64,000 nt of DNA, from the NCBI GenBank assembly GCA_004009845.1, contig RMBW01000003.1, positions 1 through 64,000 on the forward strand. The letters are read 5' to 3'. The notes below the pieces were generated by a model. The model was not told the DNA's origin. It searched no databases and saw nothing but the letters and a program-made list of their open reading frames with translations. This document shows, piece by piece, positions 1 to 13,036 of the stretch. The stretch's first letter is position 1. Each line of letters begins with the position of its first letter. Made by a program: the position numbers and the translations under genes. The stretch comes from Davidsoniella eucalypti. Its lineage: Eukaryota; Ascomycota; Sordariomycetes; Microascales; Ceratocystidaceae.

Positions 1-2174
1 CCAGGCTTACTAATAGAGCCAAGCTCAGAGGTGAGGGTTATCAGTTAAGCTAGGGTAGAGAAGCTAGGGTAGAGACTCGATTTCTGTCACGTGGACAGAA
101 TTAAAATAAAGGGTTAGTTACGAATATTGATCGTCATGTTATCTATTGTTCTTGACAGGGCGGGCTTTTATTGATATCAATTGCCACCTCATCTTCGCTA
201 GTTACATTGTAATATGTCATGGTTTTTGCAATATACGCCTTTGCGATTGTTGTCTATTGTCGAGACCCTTTTGGTAACAATCCCAGCCCAGCGTTTCCAT
301 CTCATGATATTCATTCCTGACTGGAATCCTAAAGACCCTTTGGTCTAATGTATAACTAGCCCGAAACTGTAAATGAAACTACGACGACGGTATTTATTTC
401 CCCTTCTGTGGCTTCGGCGTGATGCTGATAGCCAGAAAGATGCAATTCTCTGTATCTCCATACAATTACATATACACAACGTCCCTGGATGCATATACGA
501 CAAATGTGTAGCATGTAGCAAGTAACGTCAGAGCCAGTGACGGATTGTTCCTGTCACAGTACCATCTCCCATCGTCATGATCGGCGCCGATCATGATCTC
601 CAAGGTCGATTTGCCTACATCATAGGCATGTATGCCCAAAGATTGGTAGTGTATATCTCATTTTTCTGTTAAATCATACTATCTGCTACATAAACACTCC
701 ATCTTCCCCTTCCCCTCCTTCTCCCCCATATTCTTCAATTCGCGAGCCTTCGCTTGTCAGCTTTTTTTTCTGCGACTCGCCCTGTTTGGGCAAGCGAGGC
801 CCCCTCTCTCCCTTCCTACTATGGATAATTCCCATTCCTAGCTCCTACAACTACGACCTCCATGTTTTTGCCAGAGTCCGTTCCATGCTTTCGATTGTTC
901 CTCAGGCTAAACTACTGCAGCGCTGACGTCGAGTCTCATGCAGGCAGCTTGCCTCTACGACCTTGAGAACACATGCGGTCATATTACAACGACAGATACA
1001 TATATAGATGCTACTACCAACCCATATCTCCGTGTATGTCACCATACATGTAGGTTGTCCGTCTTCCTCGTTTGTGTAGAGCACGCGCCCGCATAGCATG
1101 CATATTTTGGAGCAAGGGGGCCCAGTGGAAACGGGGCCGGCAAAGTTGGAGTAACAAGTATGTACTAATATAGTACTGCTGCAAGAAGGAAGCCGTGGTG
1201 ATTTTGGAGCTTGGGGAGCGCGAGGAATCAAGAATAGACAAATATGCAGTCGTACCTACATGTTACAGCCATACATGTATACACATACATGTATGTACAG
1301 ACAGGGTGCTAGTAGTCGAGTATAATTCTGTTTGCACGTTAGTAGACAAACTTAACTTCAAGTAGACATGTATGTATCATACTCTGAAGCACTACTTTCT
1401 ATGTATTTGTAGCCTACTTGGTACTGCCTGCATGCATAGTCCTTACTTTACTCCCCCATATCCATGTCGCTGTGTATTCTTAACTACCTTCAGGCCCTGC
1501 AACCACAACACAATATGGGCATGTGACCATATGCACTTTTCACTTTTTCACCAAATAGCATGCTATAGGTAAGGCGTGGTGCTAATCCGCCGATCCACCC
1601 AAGTCGACTCCACGTCATCTTTGCAGGTACATTCTGGCTGCAACACACTGTATTTTGCAAGTCTGCATATGCATCTTGGGCTTGGATTGGTCGTTTGGGA
1701 TGAATGGCCGCAGCCGACCTGCAGCGGGAAAATGGAGAGCAGAAGCCCGGTCAGTTCCAAATTCCAACGGGGCCCTAGCCTAGCCTAGCCAAGCCAGCCC
1801 AGCACAGCCGATGAAAGTATTAAATGTCGGTTTGGGCGTTCTGCCGACCAGGACCATAAGTAGTCGGGCTGCCCTCTGCAGCTCTTGTTTCGTTCTAGCT
1901 AGCTTCCGGAAGAAGACACTTATAATTCACTTGTCATCACGATCTATTCAAAAGCCCCAATCTGCTTCTGTAGCCACTAGTTGGAAGTTTATTCTTAAAG
2001 ACGAACCCTCTCACTAAAGACCCTCCCCACATCGTACATACTATACTTCAAGGTTTCTTGACCTCTCGAAGCCACAATCACACACAAACTCTTGGTTGCC
2101 ATTGCCACGACCCATCGTCCAATATTTGCCGACCACTACCTCCTTGTCTTGTCTTGAGCAACAATCTTGCCACA
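1..2174. other. Intergenic, no gene seen
   Basis: I see no supported gene here. The stretch contains a 14-bp tandem duplication (AAGCTAGGGTAGAG twice, 47-74), a perfect 22-bp palindrome (575-596), and many short ATGTA/TACAT runs between about 970 and 1380. The last few hundred bases are the likely promoter and leader of the small gene that starts at 2175. The longest reading frames are short, lack coding-like codon bias and resemble nothing I know. Confidence 0.6.
575..596. repeat. 22-bp perfect palindrome
   Basis: The half-site TCATGATCGGC is followed immediately by its exact reverse complement, with GGCGCC at the centre. It lies in non-coding sequence about 1.6 kb upstream of the first supported gene. 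It could be a binding site for a dimeric factor or a chance palindrome. No function can be assigned from sequence. Confidence 0.85.
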
Positions 2175-2429
2175 ATGAAGGGCTACCAGATCTCCGATGC
2201 CGATTTCTTCAGCCTGCAGTGCCGTGCCGAAAGCAGCACTCACCTATTTTTGAGTCTCGACGAGCTCCTTGCCCTCAGGATTGCCCGGGCAGAGCGTAGC
2301 CTTGGCTACGATCCCGTTCTCGAAGCTGCCATCGAAGCCCAGCAAGCAGCCCCGCGTTCACGCACCAAGAGGGGATTCATGACCATCCAAGGCCTGACTA
2401 TGACGCCGATTCACAGCAACGATCAATAG
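2175..2429 (+). CDS. Small hypothetical protein, 84 aa
   Basis: This is a single-exon reading frame of 84 codons. I start it at the ATG in CACAATGAAG, a good fungal start context, because the 39 codons upstream in the same frame look like leader sequence. Codon use is coding-like, with many C or G third positions as in the other genes here. The protein begins MKGYQISDADFF and has a predicted helical, charged middle (residues about 25-55) and a basic PRSRTKRG stretch near residue 63. There is no signal peptide, membrane segment or cysteine motif. I do not recognise a family. It could also be the last exon of a longer gene, but no upstream exon is evident. Confidence 0.5.
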   Translation: MKGYQISDADFFSLQCRAESSTHLFLSLDELLALRIARAERSLGYDPVLEAAIEAQQAAPRSRTKRGFMTIQGLTMTPIHSNDQ

Positions 2430-3693
2430 ATCAAAGGTGACATGAACAAAAGGATTGAAATCCCAACCGTTTCAAAGACAAAAAAATAGCAAACGAAGAA
2501 TAATGGTACTATCGATTCTGGGTAAGTCGAGAGTCTAAGAGAGAGCACAGAGCAGCTCAACTTATATAAGTATCAAGTGGGCACTGGCTAACTTTCATAC
2601 CCTTAGAATCATAGACCCTTGCGATGACCATTCACCGCCCGCCAGCCAGCCATGTACGATGGAAGCCTGCACTGCCTTCATGGTTATGTGCTTAGATGAT
2701 TATAAATCCCCTCAGCTAATCGTATTTCCATACGCCTTATACATGCCTTGTATTAGCTTCCGTTCTCACGGACTAACTTTTGTTGCACGGCTTCGCGCAT
2801 TCCCTATTTCCTGCCACAAGACTTCTATGAGTGAATCTGGGCAGTGGACTAGCGGTAACTGTGTCAGCTCAACGAATTAGAGCTCTTTGCATAAGGTGAG
2901 AACCAGATAATCGAGACTCTTCATCGTGTCGATGGAGGTTTCAGCCAGAAAGCCAAGCCTAGCACCGTCAATTCTTTGAAGCAAGCTCATGGCCGAGCGA
3001 CGCTAGTCCATTCTGGCTCGGCCGCGCGGTATCTTCCGACTTCTTATGAGCAATAGAGTAGCGCTCGCTCGGGTGGTTTTTTTTGCTTTGGTTTTGCTTG
3101 GTTCGTTATCTTCCCGCGCGGGACGATAAATCCAGCCTAGCTGCATTTCTGCACGGATTGTTTGGGCTGTTCTGCTGCATGCTAAAACAGCAACAATAGC
3201 CCGAACCCCGCAAATTATTTCGTGCTGCTTGGTCAGGTCGAATCATGCTGTGTTTTGTAGATACGAAAAGGTGCAAGTCAGTCATCACCCCTTGCGTTTC
3301 TCGACCTTCTGCCAGCTAGGAAGCCGCGAAATAGTGGATCAGTTTCCAACTGTCGTATAGCTTTTGCTGATTCAGCAGACTATCTATAGCTTTACATAAG
3401 CAAAGGGTTCCTTGGCAATAATGCCATAGCCAATAAATCATTGTACACAGTCTTGGCTAGTTAGATGTCAAGATGATGTCTATTTGCCGTATTGTCATCA
3501 AGATTATAAAACTTGTGTCTGGCTACACTTTTCACTAGTACTAGTTTTAAATATAAAAGCACTCTCTACTCTCAATCTTCATCATGTTGTGTAATCATAT
3601 CTACCATCTTCATCTCTTTCTTCAACTACTCGTCTCATCTTTTCCATAAACCAACTATATCCACCTCTTGTTTACATATACCTCTTTCTCACA
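2430..3693. other. Intergenic, no gene seen
   Basis: This is non-coding sequence. The part after about 3500 is pyrimidine-rich (CTCTACTCTCAATCTTC and similar) and is probably the promoter and leader of the NmrA-like gene that starts at 3694. A possible TATA-like ATATAAAAG lies near 3550. Confidence 0.6.
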
Positions 3694-4640
3694 ATGTCTG
3701 CCATTAAGAACGTTGCTATCGTCGGTGTAAGTAACCGATCTAGTCTAAAATCACAACGAGATTCTCTAACATAGTCCTGACCTAGGCTTCTGGTAACCTG
3801 GGTGCTCCCGTCACTAAGGCTCTGCTCGATGCAGGCTTCACTGTCACTGCCATCTCTCGCCCCGAGTCTACTTCTACCTTCCCAGCTGGCGTTGCCGTGA
3901 AGAAGGTCAACCTTAGCTCGCTGGCCGACTTGACTGTCGCCTTCACTGGCCAAGATGCCGTCGTTTCTACCATCAACACTGCTGCTATTGGCGCCCAAGA
4001 TGTTCTGGCTGATGCTGCCGTTGCTGCCGGCGTAAAGCGTTTCATTCCATCTGAGTTCGGCACCAACACCCGTGTCTTAGCTGGTACTAAGATTGGCAAC
4101 CTCCTGGCTCAAAAGACTGCCCACGTCGATTACTTGATCACTCTTGCTGAGAAGAACCCTAGCTTCAGCTGGACTGGCATCACTTGCAGTGTCTTCTTCG
4201 ATTGGTGCTGGAACATTGGCCTATTCGGCTTCGATGTCAAGGCCAAGACCGCTACAATCTACGACTCAGGTAATGAGGTTTTCCCTACCTCCACTCTAGC
4301 TGATGTCGGAAAGGGTGTTGCTCTCATCCTTAAGACGGAGTCGACTAAGAACAAGTACCTCGCTATTCAGAGCGGCACAACCAGTCAGAACCAGATCTTG
4401 GCGGTTCTGGAGAAGCAGGCTGGTGAGAAGTACACCATCACCAAAGCATCTACTTCGGTGGTCGAGAAGACCGGTGATGAGAAGCTGGCCAAGGGTGACT
4501 TCAGTGGTTTCGTCGACTACCTCACCGCCTTCACTTTTGTGGATGGTGGCAACCACCTCAACAAGCCTGAAATTCTGGCTAACGAGACCATCGGGTTGAA
4601 GCAAATCGATACCGAAGAGCTTCTGAAGTCTGTGCTATAA
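3694..4640 (+). CDS. NmrA-like / isoflavone-reductase-like NAD(P)-binding protein
   Basis: There are two exons, 3694-3726 and 3786-4640, with a 59-nt GTAAGT...CCTAG intron, giving 295 aa. The intron splits the dinucleotide-binding motif. After splicing the N-terminus reads VAIVGASGNLGAPVTKALL, so GxxGxxG is complete at residues 11-17, which confirms the splice. The family has an atypical short-chain-reductase Rossmann fold. Members are either NADPH-dependent reductases (isoflavone or phenylcoumaran benzylic ether reductase type) or redox-sensing regulators (NmrA type). Length and the ARISGWTGI-like central region fit the reductase-like CipA/PCBER branch better than NmrA itself. The substrate cannot be told. 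It has no signal peptide, so it is probably cytosolic. It is convergent with the sugar transporter downstream. Confidence 0.9.
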
Positions 4641-5111
4641 ACGATAGATACACAATGGGTTGAAACTGTGCCTGGCTGTTTAGTAATCTCTATTATGTAG
4701 CTTATATTTCACGCTCAAATATAACTAACCTTTTACATAAATGAACATATCAATTGCTGTGTGTGGACCTTTCAGAGCTCATTACAGGTGACATTGTAGA
4801 TAATACTCAATAATTAATACATTAAACTAAATCAGCAAAGACAAACTAATACCAAAATCCAAGTCAAGCATCCCATAATTTGCTCGAGTTCATTATTCAA
4901 GCGGGTGTCTGGGCCATATCAAGGCAGTCAGTCTTATTAAGTAACTGCTCTGTTCCAAAACATCACAGCACCATTCGGTATCATGAAGGTAGGTACGCGA
5001 CAGGATTATTTCATGCCGAGCTCAACTCTCTTCGCCAATGCCCTATCTTATTTAAAATTATTTTTTCCCCCCTTCGTATATTTTTGTTTTTTGATACTAC
5101 TAACAGGCAAC
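4641..5111. other. Convergent 3' intergenic spacer
   Basis: This 471-bp spacer lies between the tails of the NmrA-like gene and the transporter gene. It is AT-rich and contains likely 3'-end signals for both strands, and I see no gene in it. Confidence 0.6.
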
Positions 5112-7585
5112 TTAGACGTTGCCAGCGCGTTTCTCAATAACCGCCTGATGAGCGATTTCGTGCTGAGACTTCTGGAACAGAGGCCGAAGAGTGGCGCTCT
5201 TGTTGCGAAGAATGTATTTGTTCCACCAGTAAGGAAGAACATCCTTGAACTGGTAGATGATGAACTTTCGGGTAGAAACGGAGAACACACCATCAAGCTC
5301 CTCAAGAGTGTGTTGCTTGGTCTCGGGAACCCAGAGGAAGATGAGAATGAAGGCAGCAGCGTTCAGACCTGCGTACATCATGAAAGCGCCTAGAACACCA
5401 GCTTGTTTCAACAAGTACGGGAATGTGATAGACAGAATAGCGGCAAATCCTAGACAAACAGCAACAGACAGACCCATACCGACCTCACGGTGAGACAGCG
5501 GGTACACCTCAGCAGCATAAGTGAAAGGCACGGGACCCTCACCTGGTGAATAGAACATGGCGAACATGTAGATAAACATAGCTACAGTAGCCAGCTGAGC
5601 AGTTCCGCTAAGTTTTGTGCATAGACCAGCAGCCAACAAAGTCCACATCATGTTGGGGAAAGTGAAGAGCAGCAGAGAGCGACGACCAAAGGTATCGATG
5701 GTATAGAAAGCAGGGAAAGCGAACAGCCAGTTAATCAAACCAAAGCCGAACGAAGCGCAAAGTGCCTGGAACTCGTTGAAGCCGGAATCCTTGAAGATAG
5801 TTGAAGAGTAAAAGGCAATGATGTTGATACCACACATCTGCTGAGCCAACATGACAGTGACAGCAGCAAGATTGGCGCGGCGCAGACGGGGTACCGTAAA
5901 GAGCTCAGCAACACGCTTGAAGTAGTTGCTCTTCTTGATCAGCTTGTCCTCGACGGTCAATTGGGCATGGATACTGTACATATCGCGGGCGGCTTGGATG
6001 GGGTTGTTACGAAGCTGGACGATTGCATCCCAGGCTTTAATGTAACGATCCTTCTTCATCAACCAGCGTGGGGACTCGGGGCACAGATAGATCAGCAAAA
6101 TCAGTGGGATAGCAGGAATACCGGGGGCACCAAGCATCAGACGCCAGTTGATATCATGAACCTTGAAGACGGCCATGTTGAAGGCGGTTCCCATGAAGAT
6201 ACCAAAAGCAGTCCACATTTCTAGGGTTCGGGTTAGTATTAGATCGTGCCATTCTTAGGATTCGCCAAGGATTTCGAGTCAAAGGCATAAAAAAATCTGG
6301 GGTAGTTGCCGAGTTGAAATATGGGGAAACCCAGGCCAAGACGGGAAAATAGAAGAAAAGAAGATGAATAGTATCCACCAAACATCTGTCCTGAAGAAAA
6401 AAAAAGTGGTGTTTTCTGAACTAGTCACACCACCACTAGTTTCGCTCTTTCCTTCTTTTTTTTGTCGTCCTGTCTCGGGTTTGGATAAAATCGGGCAACT
6501 ACCTTGTTTTTATCGTGACACGAAGATATTAAGGCAGTAAAAAAGGAATAACTAAGGATATAAAGGGAGAGAGAATTAATGTGAAAACTTACGCCAAGAC
6601 ATAACAAGAGCACCACGGATGGCGGCGGGGGAATTTTCAGCAGCGTAAATCGGGACGGTAGAGGCCTTAATGCCCATGCCAACTCCCATAAGGAGACGAG
6701 TAATCAATTGTTGTTGCCAAGTTTGAGAGAAGGCAGAGCCAATCAGTGGCCACAGACAGAAGTTTGCGGAGATAAAGATTACACCTGGAAGCGGAGATCA
6801 TACAGTCAGCCGAAGAAAATAAAATGGAGATTTAGAAAAAGAAAAACTTACCACGACGTCCAAAGTAATGGTTGGCGGGGTCTGATAGCCAGCAGCCAAG
6901 TAGAGCACAACTAATGTACGGGCCAGCATTGATGACGCCAGTCAGCAGCTGGTCGTCTTTGATGCCGTAATACTCGGGGAAGAACAGATTAGCACCGTTG
7001 GAGCCCGTCTGATCCCAACCCTGGACGGCGGCACCGATAGAGCAAGTCGCAATAGTCAAGATGAGTTTGCGAGGCATGCGCCAACGATGTTCAATCTCGT
7101 CTGTAAGAGCAGTCTGTTCTTCCTCGGTAAGGGCGTCACGACCGTCTATGATTTCAGTGTAGTTATGCGGGTTCTGAGCTACCAAGGCGCCCTTGCGGAA
7201 TATGTCTTCGTGCTCAGTTAGACCCTTGGTTTCACAGAACTCGTGGACATCTTGCATTAGCTGTTCATACGGAATGCCTTCGAGGGGGTTGCGGATCCTG
7301 AGGATCGTGATTGTCGTGGTTAGTTACGGTTACGCATATGTATAGTAGGGCTAGAAAGACTAGGGAATCCGGTTAATAGATTGGAGAGACTTACTTTTCT
7401 TCGATAGCCGCATTGTCAATTGCGCTGCCATCGACAGACTGCTTAGCCTCTTCTTGGTGAAGAGTTGTGGCTTTGAAGTCCCTATAAATGGTATTATATG
7501 TATATTAGTCTTCGATACTAGAAAAGTGTGAATAGATAAGTGGGCAGACATACGAGCCTTCGGTGACTTCATTCTTGAGGCTCAT
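5112..7585 (-). CDS. MFS sugar/polyol:H+ symporter
   Basis: There are five exons on the minus strand: 7554-7585, 7395-7481, 6852-7297, 6593-6784 and 5112-6220. All junctions have GT-AG borders and restore frame, giving 621 aa. Sugar-porter hallmarks are NHYFGRRG (about residues 182-189, between helices 2 and 3), PESPRWL (about 300-306, after helix 6), GRRSLLLF between helices 8 and 9, and PETKQHTLEELD at the end of helix 12. About 110 residues precede the first helix and contain NPLEGIPYEQLMQDVHEF, an N-terminal extension I recall from fungal porters annotated as myo-inositol or hexose transporters. It should be a plasma-membrane, proton-coupled importer, but the substrate cannot be read from the sequence. 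A PLHR-type QQLITRLLMGVGMG stretch agrees with helix 4-5 of the family. Confidence 0.93.
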
Positions 7586-8183
7586 TGTAGAGCGTGTATA
7601 TAAGAAGGGATAATCTTGGTCGAGAAGTAAGAAAATAGCAAAATATGGAGATAGAAGATGTATCGGTTATGTGGAAAGGAAGGAAGATGATGATCGAAAG
7701 TAAAGGAACACCGGCTATGTCAAGACCGAGAGATGAGGGGAAACCATAGACATTATATATTCGAGAATAAGAAGGACAAAAAGAGGTTTTTTCCCAGAGG
7801 TAGAGCTGAATTTCCCAAAACAGGGACTAGCTACAGAAGTGAATAGCATGTAAGAGCAGTGTCACTCTAGCTACTTGAGACTAGTATTCGGACTAGTAGT
7901 ATGTAGCTACAAGATTAGGATGGATGATAGCACTTTGCCTCTTTCAGTTGACTTAGCAGTTTCGTAGCTTACACGCCCGTTGAAAAGGACTTGGCAAAGT
8001 GCTATCCTTGACAGATCACTCGGAATCGGCTACAGCATTAACAACATGGTACATGGCGCTCCAAAGGCGGATGCCACGACGCTCATAGTTTTCTCTTTTC
8101 TCGGGAATAAATTCTGTGTTGTTTGTCTTGCTTATCTCGCTTTGGGGGCAGTAAAGCACAGCTTAAATACAGTACAGAAGATT

Positions 8184-8250
8184 TGTTTTCTTTTTCTTCT
8201 TCTTTTTTTTCTTTTCTTTTTAATTCATTAGTCTTATGGAGCTATGTATG
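8184..8250 (-). mobile_element. Short A-tailed retroposed fragment, copy A
   Basis: Read on the minus strand it is AGCTCCATAAGACTAATG followed by AATTA and a 40-nt A/AG-rich tail. It shares this core with five other places in the window. Both sides carry GAAGATT (8177-8183 and 8251-8257), a probable target-site duplication, and the longer 12-bp flanks match at 9 positions. The 5' end is shorter than in copies B, C and F. Confidence 0.6.
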
Positions 8251-9317
8251 GAAGATTATTACTGTAAAAAGAAAAAGAATAAAAAAAAGTTACATGTTGG
8301 CTTGTTGCGGCTAACCTACGACTTCTACCTCTCGATTGGGAATAGCGTCGCTATGTAACATGGGTACAACTCGACGGCAAAAAAAGTCTGGGGTACGGTA
8401 GGACTAAGGAATAAGAAGTATTCAAGAAGCAAACAAAAAGAAAGTAAAAAGCTTAGTTTCGAGGCCTAGACGCCCCTTTCGCCCTTTCAAGAGGTCTTGT
8501 GACCGAGCGGCGTAGAATCCAAAGCTTTTGCTTATGAGGCCGCCTTTTGCTTTACTCCCGTATTGAGTTGGATTCGATGCTTTCCGGAGCCATGATTCCC
8601 CTCTCTTCTTCTTTTTTTTTGTCATTTTATCTTTCCAACTCTTGTTAGCTCGCTTATGAAAGTGAAGCTATATCCGTCAGCTTATATGTACGAAATACTA
8701 CGGGAATTCTCTTTTCTCAAGATTTTCTCCCAACTTATGCGTCTAAATTGATCAGACTGACTATGCCAACCGTGGCAGAAGTTATAGAGCCAGGATAGTA
8801 AGCGGTCACAGAACAGCACGCAAACTCTTCTTAGCTGCCGCATTAGCTGTAGAACTAGCTTGACTTGACTGTATTTTGCGTCTACCTGAATCACTAAGAC
8901 GAAAACTGTAGAGCTGGAGGCCGCTTAGTAGGAATATCAGACGGCAACAAAGTGGCTGAAAGTCTAGAGCTCTCGCGCGTTACTCACAGGAAAATTCTGG
9001 GGGTTTTTTTTCCTTTTTCTTGTGCCATGTCGCCCTATCTTTTGATTGACTTCCTATCTGACTTGCGTCCTCGATTTCTTACGTCTGGTTTATGCTTGGT
9101 TCAGATCGAGACTGTGTACAAAATAGACAAAGTAAGTCTCAAGCGAGCGGCAAAACTACTGTGAAGGAACAAAAAGAGCCGCGATCTTTGCGCTGTCGAC
9201 AATCTAATTTGGCCAAGAGGAGAGTGTTGACGATCCAAGCGACACAAACGTGCTGTTATGTGACCAGTAGAATAACAGCCCATATGATATAATCTAGAGC
9301 ACTGCTCTTGATCTAAA

Positions 9318-9610
9318 CCGCTCCTTCACATGCCCCATTCCAGGCCTTCGATGCCGCTCTTGTTGTCTTTGACGAGATCGGAATGCTTCTGTCCATCCAT
9401 CTACCGGGAATGGATTCCAAGCCAGAAGCAAAGCTCTCCCTATTTCGATATTCTTTACGTGCCTATGTCGACGCAAGCAGAATTTGGGACGCGAGTGGCA
9501 GCAGCCATCGAATCAGGAACGTCGAGACCAGGTCGGACAAGTTCATCGTTGAGCCTCATCGAAGCCTTCTATCTGTATTCAATGCTCCGCTAGCTGTCAC
9601 ATCCTGCCTG
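9318..9610 (+). pseudogene. Possible coding relic, unknown
   Basis: One frame stays open from about 9318 to a stop near 9611 and reads like protein: FQAFDAALVVFDEIGMLLSI, then LSLFRYSLRAYVDASRIWD. Codon use is closer to real genes here than in other intergenic frames. An in-frame TAA precedes it and I find no start or splice partner. I do not recognise a family. It may be a decayed exon or chance. Confidence 0.2.
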
Positions 9611-12506
9611 TAGAAGAAAACGGCTTGTCTGCTGTCGCTCTAGGGCCACAGCAGATTAGGTCTCGCTAATTGAGCAGTACGCGGCGCAAGAGGCACTGTA
9701 GCAATCCGAGCCTGCCAACCTTTTCTATATTCTGTACGGCGGTTGTATACATCTGCCTTTGCTCAAGCAACGCCCCGGGCCACAGTGTGCTGACGATCTT
9801 ATCTAGATTCGGCGCCATCTTTTGCGTGATATCGTCAGAGTCTAGACTCTATCAGACCAGCCAATACAGCAGATATGCCACGTGAAATCATCCTAAGCAT
9901 GGCAAATGGAGGCTTATAGCCCGTGACACGATCCAGTGCGTTGTTGATACACTGTTGGTTATAGTAACGCACATGGAGGCACACATCTGTATAGAGGCAT
10001 CCCTAATTGTAGAAACCGGACGACAGAAGGGACAGAAGTGTCTCGCTACGGTGTTCAAGTACGTTGATAATTACTATGAATAGCTGGACTTTAAGCCGTA
10101 GAATACTATATATCCTTGCTCCGAGTTATCATCTTGCTTCTTTGTCTGCTGTGTCTCTTTTTTTACCATCTTTTCCTTCTGTAATGGTCACTTCCAAGTG
10201 TAGCTTATTTACACACCAACGGTAGCATTCTACACTCCTCAGGATTAGTATAATAAACAAGAGAACCAAAAAAAAAGACACGCAAAATGAGTGTTCGGAG
10301 AAGCCCTGTCTATCTAGTCCTATTCCTAGATTAGGCAATAGTTTGTTTTCCATGTAAGTCTGCATGGTGGTTATCTGGGGACCATGTTGTGGTGTGTATT
10401 TTGGCTATTTTTCCCTGTCTTTTCTTGGCATTACTGTTGTTAGTTCCTTAGTTTTCTCGTTTCTTGGGACAAGGGAGAAAAAAAAGAAGCAAAAAAAAAA
10501 GAAAAAAAAAAGAAAAACAAAAGCTAGCTATCTTGCCAAGTGCACGAGCCGCACTTTTTTCTCCTTTCATCTTTCTCGTCTCTTCCTCTCTCTCTTTCTT
10601 CTCTTTTATCCTCTCTCTTCTACTTTTGTCTTGACACTTCCGGTTAACGAACTCCTCGCCAAGCTGGTTTAATCCAGAATTACTTGCCGGTCCCGTATGC
10701 CTAAGTTAGTATTATATCCTATATATCTCTAAGATGCCGGTAAACAGGGTAGCTTCGACTCCGGAAATGTATCAGATACGCACATGACCCTTACTTTGTA
10801 TTCTTTCCGGAAATCCTAATCCTAAATTGTTCTGTCTCTATAATGCCGACGTACTCTTGACAGTTTTCGATAAGCCAGTAAATTTAAATCATGTTCTGTC
10901 TCCTGGGATTTTAGGCTTCATCTAGTTAGTTTGTAACCTTAGTTCATAACCTTCCATAGTTCATGTTCTTTTCATAGGCCTAGATCCCCGACTTTTTCGT
11001 GTTCAAACCACTAGTTCCCACGCTCCATTTCCCCGCATCGTTGGCCATCTCATGGCACAGTACAGGAGCTATGATGATACTTCTTTTTACTCGTGTCTTT
11101 TGTGCTTATATCTAATCCTACCGTGGTATCCCTAATTCGAAAATCCGGGGAATTCACCAGCATGTTTGTTGGGCCATCAATGCTGTACAATGTCGCTACC
11201 AATGACCCGCCAGTAGACAAAGCATTTTTATTCTTCACGTACACTCGAAGACGCGAAGAAAAGAAAGAAAAGACGCAGGTTTTATCTGTTGCAATCATAG
11301 CCAACCTGCTGATACCAGATTTGCCACAGCTCAAGTCTAGACTGTCTGTCGATTTAGGTGAAAAGAAAAGGAAAAAAGGGAGAGAAAAGTTTTCGTAAGC
11401 CGTTGTCTAGGAATGCTTCTAGACATAATTATTGGCTATTACAAAGACCTTTGTTTCTAGATATGTCTTGTCTGGAATCAGTCTCCAGCAGATTCTACCT
11501 CAAAATATAGGCATGGCTGCTGTACCAAACGAAAACATATCATTTTGCCGGCATCCCAGTTCTTTATCTGTCTCGATATCCTTGGTTTTTTCTGGCTAGA
11601 CTTGTTATCTCGAGTATTCTCTATTTTTGTCCATCACAAAATGCCTTGGCCAGCCAGATCGGGCAATAAGAAGCACAAGGACAAGAAAAGAGACGCCGAT
11701 GCGAGCAGTATAAGAACATGACATATGATCACCAAAACAGCTTGTGGGAAACACCTGTACACGGACGAAACAGAGCCCAAAGACATTTGTGATGGCGCGC
11801 TTGTCAGCACGGAACAAAACGGCTTCAGGGCGTCTTGGCGGTAGCCTTTTGGAAGGAAAGGATTTCTTAAGCGTGATACTGACCTGTATATGTAGCCGCA
11901 ACAGGTAGCACCGCATTCTAAAGCACAATATCTGTACAGGACATAGCTGCAGAGAATGGGCTTAATCTTGTAATCACTACCACTGGATATATCGATTGCC
12001 GTACATGATGTTATCTCGCGAATCGAGTACGGTCCAGTTTCCGCTAACAATCTTCACCCCTCTGACCCAATCCCAATCTTATGGGTGTCCCCCAAATGCC
12101 TCCGCAATTACGCCGAACCGGCCATGTTCGCCTTCTTGCCCAGCTTCTCCACCCAATGACATCTACTATCACGCATCTCCCATCAACCCCAGCGTCACCA
12201 CCGCACTCTCCGCTACCACAGTACTAGGGATCCGATCCAACTACCCCAGATTCTGCCTGGGAAGCAACAATCCTTTAGGTCACTAAAAGAAAGCGAGCAC
12301 ACTAGGGAGCGAAAGTCTCCGCTTCCACTACGTCCAGCAGGATCGCCAACCCGTGTACTTTGCGTCACAACGTTACTAGACGCCTTTGGTGAATATTCAC
12401 ATGTACGACTGACTACCGTACATTGACTAACGTGTATCTGTATATCCACTATATCCATGTTCACATGTTTACGAAACCATACCAAATGTTCTGTATCTCA
12501 GTGGCC

Positions 12507-12558
12507 TGTCACTGTCGAGAAGTAAGTAGGTTGTCCTTCACCTTGCATTGTATACTAG
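12507..12558 (+). repeat. Second dispersed repeat, copy 1
   Basis: This is about 52 bp matching 46930-46977 almost exactly. The shared core is GGTTGTCCTTCACCTTGCAT. The differences are two substitutions and a 4-bp AAGT duplication present only here. Both copies are in the same orientation and both lie near a copy of the A-tailed element. Confidence 0.75.
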
Positions 12559-12986
12559 TATTAGTTCAGCTGCTACATGGCTACTAAGAGCTCCATTTCG
12601 GCTCTCCAACACATAGTCTTATATTACAGAAAATTCAACCATCACTCTCGCTGAAAGAGAAAAGGAAAAGACGAAGTGCAACCTTCTCCAACTTGCGCTC
12701 TTTCCTGTTTGGTTTCTCCAATTACCTTGTTCCCTATCTCCATCCCACCCCACGATCACATGAGCCCACTTCCCTTGACCCTTCCTTGACAAAATAAAAA
12801 AATAAATCCCAAATATCTGTGTGCTTCGTCATTTGCTCGTTAATTGATGGCCTCTTACGAACTATGATGCAACGATATCTCTAATCTTCTAATTTTACGC
12901 CTCACGATCTAAACAACGAAAGTACCAGAAAGTAAACTATAAAAAAAGAAAAAGAAAGGTAACGGGCTTTCAAGTGCCACGTGACA

Positions 12987-13036
12987 TCTTCATAGCTCTA
13001 TAGCTCCATAAGATTAATAAAAATAAAAATTTAAAA
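12987..13036 (+). mobile_element. Short A-tailed retroposed fragment, copy B (15-bp TSD)
   Basis: This 50-bp insertion starts TCTTCATAGCTCTATAGCTC and continues CATAAGATTAAT into an AAAAATAAAAATTTAAAA tail. It is flanked by a perfect 15-bp direct repeat, AAGTGCCACGTGACA, at 12972-12986 and 13037-13051. A long target-site duplication next to an A-rich 3' tail is what target-primed reverse transcription leaves behind. This is the clearest member of the six-copy family. Confidence 0.8.

Noticed and set aside
9108..9120. Telomere-like TTAGGG/CCCTAA words across the window (for example 44900, 58744, 60929)
   Set aside because: Only single copies occur, never in tandem, so there is no telomere or internal telomeric array.
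10364..10672. 102-codon frame with a lysine run
   Set aside because: It is built from an A-tract followed by a pyrimidine tract. Simple-sequence artefact.
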